From Orobanche coerulescens (lineage: Eukaryota; Streptophyta; Magnoliopsida; Lamiales; Orobanchaceae), in NCBI GenBank assembly GCA_033398695.1, contig JAWKAU010000211.1:62001-126000 (forward strand): DNA of 64,000 nt, given 5' to 3'. The notes under the pieces were generated by a model. It worked only from the letters and a program-made list of their open reading frames with translations, was not told the DNA's origin and made no database searches. This document shows positions 36,278-47,180 of this stretch, piece after piece (positions within the stretch are counted from its first letter, which is position 1; the number at the start of each line of letters is the position of its first letter). The position numbers and the translations under genes are program-made.

Positions 36278-37167
36278 CCTTCGTCCTCGACTAGAAACTC
36301 GTCTCGGATCGTGATGGCTTCTCTTAGCGTCACGACTCGTTTGTTAGGGCAAGTATTTTGATAGTGACCGAATCCTTGGCATTTAAAACACCTTACTTTG
36401 GTTAGGCTTATTTCCTTCGGTACGCCGGGGGTTTTAGAAATGGTAGTAGAGATAGGAGTCGGTATCGTTGTGGTAATTGAACTTGAACCGGTATTTGGAT
36501 CCTCGAACTTTGATGTAAATTCGGTTTTGGCAAACTTCACTTTGTTTTGAGCTTCTATCTTTATGCATAGTCCGCATAAAGTGTCAAAATCTCCGTATGG
36601 GTATAATTCCACCGTATTTGAAATGTTTCGGTTTAGACCACGTAAGAAACGTGACATTCTTTGTTCTTCATTTTCTTCAAGTTCTCCCATTAAGGCCAAG
36701 CCTTCAAATTCTTCGATATATCCTTCCACACTTAGTTTCCCTTGTACGAACTCCGCAATTTTTCGGTATAAGGTTAACCGATGTGATGTCGGGACATACT
36801 TTTTACGTAGTTTTTTCTTCAAAGAATCCCAAGAACGGATTTTCTCATTTCCCGCACGAGCTCGTTGTGTTTTCATACCCTCGAACCATAAGGAAGCGCC
36901 CTTCCCTAACTTGAGAATTGCATATTTGCAACGTTTCTCATCGTTAAGGTGCTTGAAGTCGAACATACGTTCAATCTTCCTCTCCCAGTCCAAGTAAACT
37001 TCGGGATTAGTACCTCCGACAAATTCCGGAAGTTCATTAACTTTAAATTCATCCACATGACGCGGTGAATGTGCATCATATCCTCCTCTTCTTGCTTGAA
37101 AACGTGGTTCTTGCATGCTGTGTAATGCCTCACGTAGTTTCTCCATGAAATCGTCGGAAAAATCCAT
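36278..37167 (-). pseudogene. B1 gag
   Basis: Open minus-strand gag from the ATG at 37167: MDFSDDFMEKLREALHSMQE, DEFKVNELPEFVGGTNPEVY, CKYAILKLGKGASLWFEGMK, SWDSLKKKLRKKYVPTSH, YIEEFEGLALMGELEENEE, then CCHC knuckle CFKCQGFGHYQNTC (about 36347-36392) and FLVEDEG at the B2 insertion. A longer reading to 37239 has no ATG and covers the primer-binding region. No lesion in this part. Confidence 0.9.
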
Positions 37168-37242
37168 GATAAGATATTTTTGATAAGAAAATCGCCAAGA
37201 GAAATTCGTCAAAGAAGTAACCTTGGTCTCCGATGCCACTAA

Positions 37243-38398
37243 TGATACGAATTACGTATGAAAATGGACGTAAACTCGTATGGAATGCAGTGGAAATATA
37301 ATTGATCCTCACAACACTCGAATATGTGTAACACTCGTAAGATATAACCGAAAGTAGGGCAATTAAACTACGTAAACAAGAACAATATGAATGATTTATC
37401 AAACTAGACCTATAGTTTGATAAGATAATCTTTCCTCAAGACCTATTGAGAATCGATTCGATTAAAACTCGAAAACGCGTCGAATTATAATCAAGGTTTC
37501 GATGAAAAGCATTCACTAAGAAAACACAAGTGTATTCTTATTTCTTCAACATACAATGTGCAATATGAAAGCAAGAACAAGACCACTTATAGCAAGGTAG
37601 TCTTCTAAGCAACTAAGGAATAAAACAAGATCACATGATCTTGAAATGAAAAACAAAACATCAAAATAAAATACAAATGAATCAAATGATAGGGAGGGGA
37701 AATCACACAACAAAATGATTATAAGTCACCCCACATAACATGCAAATTTAATCATGACATGTGAGGGGAGGGAAAACAACAAAAAAAACACAAAAAAAAT
37801 CAGCAATAATGTGAGTTTGCTGGCTGTCGGACACGGCCCGTGCCGATCGGCACGGCCGCGGCGACATGTGCGGGCGCACATGTTCGGACTCGACCGTGTC
37901 GCCTGGCACGGTCGGGTTGGTCGGACAGCAGGATTTTACTATCCGGAAGAGTGTGACTCGGCCGTGTCGCCTGGCACGGTCGGGTTGTGTCGGCACGGGC
38001 CGTGTCGGACGACACGGTCGGGTTCGGTCGGCAGCGAGATTTCACTTTCTAGGACATCTCGGCACGGGCCGTGTCGGATGACACGACCGTTTTCGGTCGG
38101 CAGTGATCGGCCAGTTCCGGCAGGTGGTGGTCGGCAGCGATCGGCCAGCTCTGGCAGGTGGTGATTTTTCCGGCAAGTGGTGATTTTTCTGGCAGTTCGT
38201 CCATTTTCTGGCCGATTGTCGACCTTCCGGCATAGCATGACATGGGTCGTGTTATATGACACGGCTGAGACCGAGACTCCACGTCTTATGTCCGTTTTCC
38301 CGCCTAAATACGTAGTAATCTGTGCATGGCGTGTTGTAAGGTCATTTACATCGATCCTTACTTTGTCTTCTGCATTTGACACGATTGATTTCGTATCA
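37243..38398 (-). repeat. B1 5' LTR
   Basis: 1156 bp, TGATACGAATTACGTATG to TTTCGTATCA; GC-rich array at about 37815-38275. The primer-binding site complement (GGTCTCCGATGCCA) is directly left. ACCTT at 38399-38403 is the target duplication. Confidence 0.93.
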
Positions 38399-40003
38399 AC
38401 CTTATACCGGAAGATTGCCGACTTCATGCAAGGAAAACTAAGTGTCGGTGAATATATTGAAGAGTTCGAAAGTTTGGTCTTGATGGGAGAACTAGAAGAA
38501 AAAGAAAAGCAAAAGATGTCACGTTTTTTACGTGGCTTAAATAAAAATATAGCCAACACGGTGGAGTTATATCCATATAAAGATTTCGATACTTTATGTG
38601 GACTATGCATAAAGATAGAAGCTCGAAACAAAGTGAAGTTTACCAAAACCAAATTTACATCAAAGTTCGAGGATCCAAGTACCAGTTCGAGTTCAATTAG
38701 CACAACGATACCGACTCCTATCTCTACTACGGTTTCTAAAACCCCCGGCGTACCGAAGGAAACGAGCCTAACCAAAGTAAGGTGTTTTAAATGCCAAGGA
38801 TTCGGTCACTATCAAAATACTTGTCCTAACAAACGAGTGGTGACGCTAAGAGAAGCCATTACGGTCCGAGACGAGTTGCTAGTCGAGGACGAAGAAGAAA
38901 GACTAGGTGATGTATTTAATTCCAATGTGGAGGAAGACGAGGGAGAAGAATGTGAAACTTACGAGGCTCCAAACTATGATACAACATTAGTTCTTCGTAC
39001 TTTATAAGTCAAACCCATTTCAAATGATTCGGAACAACGGGACCAAATATTTCACACCAAGTGTCAAGTCGGGAACAAATGGTGTAGTTTGATCATCGAT
39101 GGAGGGAGTTGTACCAACGTAGCATCAAGGGAGATGGTGACGAAGCTTGGACTCATCACTACTACTCACCCAAAACCATACGCATTACATTGCCTTGATG
39201 ACGGGAATAAAGTGAAAGTCTCGAAACAAGTACGGGTCGGCTTAACCATGGGTTCGTGCGTCGACAACATATTATGCGATGTACTCCCGATGGATGCATG
39301 CGATGTACTCTTGGGACGACCATGGCTATTCGATAGAGATGTTTTACATCGAGGAAGAAGTAACGAGTACGAGTTGCGGGATAAGGACAAGAGGATCGTG
39401 TTGAAACCAATGTCACTTCAATCTATGATCCCTAACCGAGGTGAGAAACCGAATCTAACCATGTTTGCTAGTGAGAGGGAAATTGAGCTTGGTACTGATA
39501 TTGGCCGGTTTAAAGAAAACGACAGCTTTGGACCTAATTTTTATAACGACTCAGTTTCTCGTGATGGACTTTTTGTCTTGGACAATTACCGGATTGGGCT
39601 TAATGAATTAATTTTCGATGGGCCGTTATTTTGGGAGCCCGACTATATTAAAATGGAGAGTGGATCGGACTATGACGGACCACCCATATTTGATGAGGAA
39701 TCAATTGATGAAGAACGGCCCGTTATTACTCCCATACGTCCCATTTCAAATGTCCACTCATGTCATGATATCGGTATTACCGGGCGGAGTAATTATTATT
39801 ATTTTATTAATAATGATAGTTATTTTGTTGGTGATTCTCGAGGGGCCCCCACTACCTATCGTCTCAAGATTTTGGGCCATGTACGCACTGCAGACATTTT
39901 CGAGATCAAATACTTAGAGGCTTTAGTTAATTATCTTGATGATGAAGGGATTTCGGAATTGAGGACAATTCCCTTTAAAGGGGAGGGAATGATACGTAAT
40001 TGA
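38399..40003 (+). pseudogene. C internal 1 gag C-terminus, protease, X module
   Basis: Picks up C gag after B1: LYRKIADFMQGKLSVGEYIE, CCHC knuckle CFKCQGFGHYQNTC near 38782-38825, to LVLRTL and a stop (CAA>TAA, 39004-39006). The frame then stays open: protease IIDGGSCTNVASREM near 39090-39130, LLGRPWLFDRDVLHRG, X module (SFGPNFYNDSVSRDG, YIKMESGSDYDGPPIFDEES), CHDIGITGRSNYYYFINND, LKILGHVRTADIFEIKYLEA, ELRTIPFKG. Near 39978 the end differs from internal 2 and the frame runs 14 bases into the middle LTR. No RT or integrase core. Confidence 0.86.
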
Positions 40004-41217
40004 CTAGTCCGAATAAAGAAAATGAAGCAAGGATCGACGTAAATGGCCTTACGACGCTTCATGCACATACGGCGACATTTTTAGGCGAGAAAACGGACAT
40101 AAGACGTAAAAGGAATGTTCAACCTGTCGGAAAATGTCCAACCTGCCGAAAAATGTCCAACCGACCGGAAAATATCCAACATGCCGGAAAATGTCACACC
40201 TGACGGAAAATGCCGAGCACTGCCGACCGAACTCAGTCGTGTCGTCCGACACGGCCCGTGCCGAGATGTGCCGGATAAGCCAAACTGACTGCCCACAGGA
40301 CTCGACCGTGTCATCTGGCACGGCCGAGTCGAACTCTTCCGGATAAGCCAAAACCGACTGCCCAGACGCCCGACCGTGTTCCAGGACACGGGCGAGTCAA
40401 TGCCGAATGTCCTTGTCGCACCGCGCCAATGCCGAATCACTGTCGGACGTCCTTGTCGCGCCGCGACCGTGTCAAGCGGACACGGTCGAGTCACTGCTGA
40501 CCAGATGCGCGCCGCGGCCGTGTCAAGCGACACGGCCCATGTCCTGCCGGCAGATTACTCTTTTTTTATAGCTTTTTTTTTGTGTGTTTGTATTTTTTTT
40601 GTTTTTTACTCATTTTAGGGATTGTGTTTCCCCTAAAATTATGATTGTTGTTCCTTTTGTATTTTATTGTTTATTTGTTTTGATTATTCAAATATTTTAT
40701 AAATCTTTGAATTGTTTTCTTTTATTATGGAAAGATTTGAAGTCTTCTATATATAGTCTTGTGTAAGCATTGTAACAAGCATTGTATTTTGAAGAAATAA
40801 GATTACACTTTCTGTTTTTCTCGGTGAATGCTTTTCATCGAAACTTGATTTTTATTCGACGCGTCTTCGAGTATTAATCCGATTAATTCTCAATAGGTCT
40901 TGAGAAGAAATCACCTTATCAAACTATAGGTCTAGTTTGATAAATCATTCATATTGTTCTTGTTTACGTAAGCCGAATTGCCCTACTTTCGGTTATTTCT
41001 TACGAGTGTTACACATATTCGAGTGTTGAGAGGATCAACAACATTTCCGCTGCATTTCATACGAGTTTAAGTCTTCTTGATCGATATTATCACTTTATCC
41101 AATATTACATCCAAAAATACATCCAAAAACACCATACTCGTAAGAAGACTTCCACTACGATATTCTTACGCACACTCTAAATGATACGTATCCACCTTTC
41201 CAGGATAATTCGTATCA
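39990..41217 (+). repeat. Family C LTR, middle copy shared by both internals
   Basis: 1228 bp, TGATACGTAATTG to GATAATTCGTATCA. Left is a polypurine tract (AAAGGGGAGGGAA), right is TTAG plus primer-binding site, so it serves as 3' LTR of internal 1 and 5' LTR of internal 2. Repeats of about 20 bp on CTGCCGGAAAATGTCCAA lie at 40112-40215; CCGTGTC/GACACGG pairs to about 40554. Confidence 0.93.
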
Positions 41218-41221
41218 TTAG

Positions 41222-41234
41222 TGGTATCGGAGCC
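41222..41234 (+). promoter_or_regulatory. Primer-binding site, C internal 2
   Basis: TGGTATCGGAGCC, identical to the one at 5143-5155. Confidence 0.8.
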
Positions 41235-41299
41235 CAAGGCTATTTCCTTGGCAATTTTATTGAAGATTTCTTGTTCAAAACTATCTCTTGAATCTTGTT

Positions 41300-43280
41300 A
41301 TGGATTTCTCCGATCCCGATTTCTTGATGAAACTCCGGGACGCACTAAGCGGTCTACCGGAACCACGTATGCAAGCAAGACGCGGCGATGACGCATGTCA
41401 AATACACCATGCGGATGAGTTTAAAGTAAATGAACTTCCGGAGTTCGTTGGAGGTACCGATCCCGAAGCTTATTTGGAGTAGGAACGGAAGATTGAGCAC
41501 ATGTTTGAATTCAAAGACCTTAACGACGAGAAACATTGCAAATACGCAATTCTTAAGTTAGGGAAGGGTACTTCTCTTTGGTTCGAAGGAGTGAAGACAC
41601 GAAGGACTCGAGCGGGAAAAGCAAAAATCCATTCGTGGGATTCTTTAAAAAGAAAACTTCGTAAGAGGTATGTGCCAACATCACACCGGTTAACCTTATA
41701 CCGGAAGATTGCCGACTTCATGCAAGGCAAATTAAGTGTCGGTGAATATATTGAAGAGTTCGAAAGTTTGGTCTTGATGGGAGAACTAGAAGAAAACGAA
41801 AAGCAAAAGATGTCACGTTTTTTACGTGGCTTAAATAAAAATATAGCCAACACGGTGGAGTCATATCCATATGAAGATTTCGATACTTTATGTGGACTAT
41901 GCATAAAGATAGAAGCTCAAAACAATGTGAAGTATACCAAAACCGAATTTACATCAAAGTTCGAGGATCCAAGTACCGGTTCGAGTTCAATTACCACAAC
42001 GATACCGACTCCTATCTCTACTACGGTTTCTAAAACCCCCGGCGTACCGAAGGAAACGAGCGTAACCAAAGTAAGGTGTTTTAAATGCCAAGGATTCGGT
42101 CACTATCAAAATACTTGTCCTAACAAACGAGTGGTGACGCTAAGAGAAGCCATCACGGTCCGAGACGAGTTGCTAGTTGAGGACGAAGGAGAAAGACTAG
42201 GTGATTTATTTAATTCCAATGTGGAGGAAGACGAGGGAGAAGAATGTGAAACTTACGAGGCTCCAAACTATGATACAACATTAGTTCTTCGTACTTTGCA
42301 AGTCAAACCCATTTCAAATGATTCGGAACAACGGGACCAAATATTTCACACCAAGTGTCAAGTCGGGAACAAATGGTGTAGTTTGATCATCGATGGAGGG
42401 AGTTGTACCAACGTAGCGTCAAGGGAGATGGTGACGAAGCTTGGACTCATCACTACTACTCACCCAAAACCATACGCATTACATTGGCTCGATGACGGGA
42501 ATAAAGTGAGTCTCGAAACAAGTACGGGTCGGCTTAACCATGGGTTCGTACGTCGACAACATATTATGCGATGTACTCCCGATGGATGCATGCCATGTAC
42601 TCTTGGGACGACCATGGCTATTCGATAGAGATGTTTTACATCGAGGAAGAAGTAACGAGTACGAGTTGCGGGATAAGGACAAGAGGATCGTGTTGAAACC
42701 AATGTCACTTCAATCTATGATCCCTAACCGAGGTGAGAAACCGAATCTAACCATGTTTGCTAGTGAGAGGGAAATTGAGCTTGGTACTGAGATTGGTCTG
42801 TTTAAAGAAAACGACAGCGTTGGACCTAATTTTTATAACGACTCAGTTTCTCGTGATGGACTTTTTGTCTTGGACAATTACCGGATTGGGCTTAATGAAT
42901 TAATTTTCGATGGGCCGTTATTTTGGGAGCCCGACTATATTAAAATGGAGAGTGGATCGGACTATGACGGACCACCAATATTTGATGAGGAATCAATTGA
43001 TGAAGAACGGCCCGTTATTACTCCCATGCGTCCCATTTCAAATGTCCACTCATGTCATGATATCGGTATTACCGGGCGAAGTAATTATTATTATTTTATT
43101 AATAATGATAGTTATTTTGTTGGTGATTCTCGAGGCCCCCCCCCCACTACCTATCGTCTCAAGATTTTGGGCCATGTACGCATTGCGGACATTTTCGAGA
43201 TCAAATACTTAGAGTCTTTAGTTAATTATCTTGATGACGAAGGGATTTCGGAATTGAGGACAATTCCCTTTAAAGAGTGA
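41300..43280 (+). pseudogene. C internal 2 gag-protease-X protein, one stop and one frameshift
   Basis: The ATG at 41300 opens MDFSDPDFLMKLRDALSGL. TGG>TAG gives a stop at 41480-41482 (LE-stop-ERKIEH). Gag is then open from 41483 with CCHC knuckle CFKCQGFGHYQNTC near 42075-42120 and protease IIDGGSCTNVASREM near 42388-42430. A two-base loss near 42508 (AAAGTGAGTCTC versus AAAGTGAAAGTCTC) shifts the frame; it resumes at 42540 with MGSYVDNILCDVLPMDACHV, X module (42800-43130, YIKMESGSDYDGPPIFDEES) and ELRTIPFKE, stop 43278-43280. A C-run near 43135 differs in length from internal 1. Like internal 1 it lacks all replication enzymes. Confidence 0.88.
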
Positions 43281-43285
43281 GGTAA

Positions 43286-44523
43286 TGATACGGAATTGAC
43301 TAGTCCGAATAAACAAAACGAAGCAAGGATCGACGTAAATGGCCTTACGACGCGTCATGCACATACGGCGACATTTTTAGGCGAGAAAACAGACATAAGA
43401 CGTAAAAGGAATGTCCAACCTGTCGGAAAATGTCCAACCTGCCGGAAAATGTCCAACCGACCGGAAAATATCCAACATGCCGGAAAATGTCACACCTGCC
43501 GGAAAATGCCGAGCACTGTCGATCGAACTCGGCCGTGTCGTCCGACACAGCCCGTGCCGAGATGTGCCGGATAAGCCAAACTGACTGCCCACAGGACTCG
43601 ACCGTGTCGTTTGGCACGGCCGATTCGAACTCTTCCGGATAAGCCAAAACCGACTGCCCAGTCGCCCGACCGTGTTCCAGGACACGGTCGAGTCAATGCC
43701 GAACGTCCTTGTCGCGCCGCGCCCGTGCTGAGTCACTGTCGGACGAGTCACTATCGGACGTCCTTGTCGCGCCGCGACCGTGTCAAGCGGACACGGTCGA
43801 GTCATCTTGACAGAGATGCGCATGGCCGTGTCAAGCGACACGGCCCGTGTCCTGCCGGCAGATTACTCTTTTTTTATAGCTTTTTTTTGTGTGTTTGTAT
43901 TTTCTTTGTTTTTTACTCATTTTAGGGATTGTGTTTCCCCTAAAATTATGATTGTTGTTCCTTTTGTATTTTATTGTTGATTTGTTTTGATTATTCAAAT
44001 ATTTTATAAATCTTTGAATTGTTTTCTTTATTATGGGAAGACTTGAAGTCTTCTATATATAGTCTTGTGTAAGTATTGTAACAAGCATTGTATTTTGAAG
44101 AAATAAGATTACACTTTGTGTTTTTCTTGGTGAATGCTTTTCATCGAAACTTGATTTTTATTCGACGCGTCTTCGAGTATTAATCCGATTAATTCTCAAT
44201 AGGTCTTGAGAAGAAATCACCTTATCAAACTATAGGTCTAGTTTGATAAATCATTCATATTGTTCTTGTTTACGTAAGCCGAATTGCCCTACTTTCGGTT
44301 ATTTCTTACGAGTGTTACACATATTCGAGTGTTGAGAGGATCAACAACATTTCCGCTGCATTTCATACGAGTTTAAGTCTTCTTGATCGATATTATCACT
44401 TTATCCGATATTACATCCAAAAATACATCCAAAAACACCATACTCGTAAAAAGACTTCCGCTACGATATTCTTACGCATACTCCGAACGATACGTATCCA
44501 CCTTTCCGGGATAATTCGTATCA
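43286..44523 (+). repeat. Family C LTR, right copy
   Basis: 1238 bp, TGATACGGAATTGACTAG to GATAATTCGTATCA; preceded by polypurine tract AAAGAGTGAGGTAA and followed by GGAAT. Start encodes ARIDVNGLTTRHAHTATFLG; GC-rich array about 43408-43862; TCTATATATAG near 44051; hairpin 44222-44249. Confidence 0.93.
44222..44249 (+). promoter_or_regulatory. R/U5 hairpin of C LTR
   Basis: TTATCAAACTA and TAGTTTGATAA around TAGGTC, identical in the other two C LTRs and in B2. Confidence 0.75.
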
Positions 44524-45123
44524 GGAATAGCAAAAACTTTAGCTATTTGACATGGATATTTTTATTGACCGCATATGAAGCGTGATGTTGAACGAATTTG
44601 TAATCGATGTGTAACATGTAAACAAGCTAAATCAAAAGTGTTACCTAATGGACTATATACACCCTTACCTATTTCTACCGAACCATGGGTAGATATATCT
44701 ATGGACTTCGTCCTAGGACTACCAAGGAGTAAAAATGGAAAAGACTCAATTTTTGTGGTGGTTGATAGGTTTTAAAAAATGGCACACTTTATTTCATGTC
44801 ACAAAACTGATGATGCTTCGCACATCGCTAATCTATTCTTTAAAGAAATAGTAAGGTTACATGGAATGCCTCGGACAATTGTGTCTGATAGAGATACGAA
44901 ATTCTCAAGTTATTTTTGGAAAACCTTGTGGGGAAAGTTGGGCATAAAATTACTATTTTCAACTACTTGCCATCCCCAAACAGACGGTCAAACTGAAGTT
45001 GTTAATAGAACCTTATCCACTCTTTAAGAACAGTTATTATAAATAATATCAAAACGTGGGAAGAAAGCCTCCCTCATGTTGAATTTGCGTATAATCGATC
45101 GGTGCATTCATCTACTAAATATT
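44524..45123 (+). pseudogene. Element D integrase core
   Basis: Continues from 3917. After stop-containing zinc-domain sequence: [40 protein letters not shown], a stop at 44773-44775 (VVVDRF-stop-KMAHF), [48 protein letters not shown], another stop, then degraded [18 protein letters not shown]. The three acidic catalytic positions (SMDF, SDRD, QTEV) are all present. It is a diverged gypsy integrase compared with family A. The LINE fragment interrupts it at about 45123. Confidence 0.88.
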
Positions 45124-45735
45124 TTTTTTGGTTAAAATGGTCAAATGCATTAAAAAATAAAAACATACAAAGAAGTGCATGAGGGTTACGCTCACCACAA
45201 GTAAAAGTAACATAGCTAACAACTCAGCTTAACCTACTACCAATGCCCATTGAAAGAAAAATACAATCAGCCTACTACAATGGGGTGCACGAAAGGAAAG
45301 TAAACAATAACACTACCAAGCTATTTTCCACAATCGATGGAGGGCCGTGATGGACAAAGAATCTAGGAGTTGCATAGTAATTAACTTTTCTCGTACAATG
45401 TTTATGGCTCGTAGAGCTAAAATCTCTGGTTCCGTCTTCCCGTTGCCCAAAACCCTATCATTCCTCGCCTTCCATAAATAATAAATAACGGCTGCCAACA
45501 AAGCCCGATAAGCATAAGCTACAATCTGACTGCCTCTCCATACCTTGGCAGTCTTACGCAATCCCGTATGCCATTCGCGATCGTTCCAATGAAACCGAAC
45601 CTCCCTTCGAAGAATACTTAAGTAGCAACGTGAATAACGGCATTGAAAGAACAAGTGAGCGTGAGATTCCATATTGTTATCCAAACACAATACACACGAA
45701 GTGTCACCATGGTTTAACCAAGGTTTATCCTTAGT
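45124..45735 (-). mobile_element. 5'-truncated LINE fragment in D integrase
   Basis: Plus-strand T-run at 45121-45129 marks the polyA end of a minus-strand LINE. Flanks TACTAAATATT (45113-45123) and TACTAATATT (45736-45745) look like the target duplication with one A lost. Only the last about 0.6 kb of the LINE is present. Confidence 0.8.
45313..45690 (-). pseudogene. LINE ORF2 C-terminal zinc region
   Basis: CLDNNMESHAHLFFQC, then FHWNDREWHTGLRKTAK and YYLWKARNDRVLGNGKTEPE, ending HRLWKIAW. This matches the cysteine/histidine C-terminal domain (zf-RVT type) of plant L1 ORF2 proteins. The RT itself is missing by 5' truncation, so no function is expected. It resembles the corresponding end of the larger LINE at 60119-60394 (both end R-x-W-[KR]-IAW). 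Confidence 0.8.
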
Positions 45736-46309
45736 TACTAATATTCTCCATTCGAAATTGTGTATGGCTTTAACCCTTAACTCTCTTGGATTTAATTCCT
45801 TTGCCTATTTCTGAGTTTGTTAACTTAGATGGTGCTAAGAAGGCTGAGTTCGTCAAGAAATACATGAACAGACATGCCTAAATACTGAAAGGAGAACTGA
45901 ACAATACGCCAAGCAAGCCAACAAAGGGCGTCGTAAGGTAACGTTCGAACCGGGGATAGGGTTTGGCTGCATATGAGAAAAGAAAGATTCCCAGCACAAC
46001 GACGATCTAAGAAACTCCCCCGAGGAGATGGTCCTTTTCAAGTCCTGGAACGCGTCAACGATAATGCTTACAAGCTGGATTTACCAGGTGAGTATAATGT
46101 TAGTACTACTTTTAATGTGGCTGACTTAAGCTGTTTTGATGTAGGGGGACTGAGGACAAATCCTTCTCAAGAGGAAGGGAATGATGAGAAATCGCTGGAT
46201 TATCCTCCGGACCCAGTTAAAATACCTGTCGGTCCAGTCACAAGAGCAAGAGCTAAACAATTCAAGGAATCAATCAACGAACTCATACAAATCATTTGGA
46301 ATAGAGAAC
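45736..46309 (+). pseudogene. Element D integrase C-terminal domain
   Basis: After the LINE: PFEIVYGFNP, LDLIPLPISEFVNLDGAKKA with a frameshift, then open from 45973: MRKERFPAQRRSKKLPRGDG, FQVLERVNDNAYKLDLPGEY, TFNVADLSCFDVGG, and VGPVTRARAKQFKESINELI up to NRE, where A5 is inserted. It is the SH3-like end of a gypsy integrase with the G-P-x-TRARAK motif common in plant gypsy elements. The frame continues past A5. Confidence 0.87.
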
Positions 46310-46830
46310 TGATACGATATCTAATATTCCAGTCGAAGAAACTCCGATAAAAATCGACATCCATGATGATGCAAATTCGCATGGCCATGCATCGTTGTAC
46401 TTAGGAGAAAATGTTACACGGATTGGAGTTACGTTACTAATCGGAACCGGAGTTACGTAAATATGGCGACGGAATTAACGTCAGAATCGGCCCGGAACAT
46501 GGAGGATCGGCCGATTGGTCCACACCCGAAGATTTGTCAAGCATCCCTTTCCAAGTTTGTCAAAGTCACCAAAGCTTTAGATTATTCAAAAGTACCCTTC
46601 CCCACCCTTGAAAAAATCGGCCCAAACATGATCATCAAAAATCTTCATGATCTTGCCAAATCAAAGAAGATCTCACCTTTTGCCCCACCTTGAAGATTTC
46701 GGCCGAGCATGCTAAAGGAGGGAGATTTCCATTTTCGTTTTTTCTTGTTGTTTTTGTATTATTTCGGCCGATTAGGATGTTGTTAGGAAGTTTCCTTTTC
46801 TCGTTTTGTTGTATTTTCTTTCGGTTGGAA

Positions 46831-46848
46831 ACTACTATATATAGTAGT
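46831..46848 (+). promoter_or_regulatory. Palindromic TATA region of A5 LTR
   Basis: ACTACTATATATAGTAGT, an 18-bp perfect palindrome with the TATA box at its centre, about 33 bp before AATAAA. The same or a near-identical palindrome is in the A, E and G LTRs in both orientations. Confidence 0.75.
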
Positions 46849-47003
46849 GCTCGTTGTGGTTGTAAGAAATCGAGAATCATAATAAACTTTGTATTTCCTT
46901 TGAAATATACGTTGAACGAGTTCGACAAACCTTAGTTATTGTTTCGACGAGTCTCGAGATATTAACTTAATCAATTCTCAATAGGTCTTGGGAAGAGATT
47001 GCC

Positions 47004-47035
47004 TTTTATCGAGTTATAGGTCTAGTTCGATAAAA
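47004..47035 (+). promoter_or_regulatory. R/U5 hairpin of A5 LTR
   Basis: Arms TTTTATCGAGTTA and TAGTTCGATAAAA around TAGGTC. In RNA the 13 pairs are complete if two G-U wobbles are allowed. Homologous to the B and C hairpins but with different, still paired, bases. Confidence 0.75.
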
Positions 47036-47180
47036 CACGCCAAACTCCGTACATCACACTACTTCACGGCCGAAACACCATCAACTTTCGGCCACCCTTA
47101 GCAAAATTCGAGTGATACTTGTTACTTGTTAACCTTCCATTGTGTTTTATACGTATTACCTACGTAATTCGTATCATAAG

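Larger units (their letters stand above)
17476..38398 (-). mobile_element. Family B gag-only gypsy element B1
   Basis: Flanked by ACCTT at 17471-17475 and 38399-38403; LTRs at 17476-18600 (1125 bp) and 37243-38398 (1156 bp). With A3 (19266-31313) and B2 (31829-36277) removed, the internal part is about 2.1 kb. It encodes gag, protease, X module and integrase-like tail, with no RT, RNase H or integrase core. It lies in gag of C internal 1. Confidence 0.93.
3918..44523 (+). mobile_element. Family C gag-only gypsy element, tandem with three LTRs
   Basis: Structure is LTR (3918-5138), internal 1, LTR (39990-41217), internal 2 (41218-43285), LTR (43286-44523). GGAAT occurs on both outer sides (3913-3917 and 44524-44528), whereas the middle LTR is followed directly by a primer-binding site and no duplication. 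Once later insertions are removed, internal 1 is about 2066 bp and internal 2 is 2068 bp. Both encode gag, protease, the acidic X module and an integrase-like tail, without RT, RNase H or integrase core. Internal 1 is opened by A1 (after 5408) and B1 (after 17475). A shared middle LTR fits unequal recombination between LTRs. Confidence 0.9.
46310..47176 (+). repeat. A5 5' LTR
   Basis: TGATACGATATCTAATATTCC to TACGTAATTCGTATCA. First 150 bp are an open frame (PIKIDIHDDANSHGHASLYL). TATA palindrome 46831-46848, AATAAA at 46881, hairpin 47004-47035. Confidence 0.95.

Noticed and set aside
40103..40215. Regular short repeats that could be taken for a CRISPR array
   Set aside because: Repeats of about 20 bp without unique spacers, inside a eukaryotic LTR, repeated in each family copy.
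39990..44523. C right half as an independent insertion next to the left one
   Set aside because: No target duplication at the middle LTR and GGAAT only at the outer ends; a shared LTR explains it better.
46463..46935. Open frames within A5 LTRs (46463-46693, 46690-46935; same at 51554-52026)
   Set aside because: Identical because LTRs are copies; no known domain, and they overlap promoter and polyA signals. Not supported as genes.
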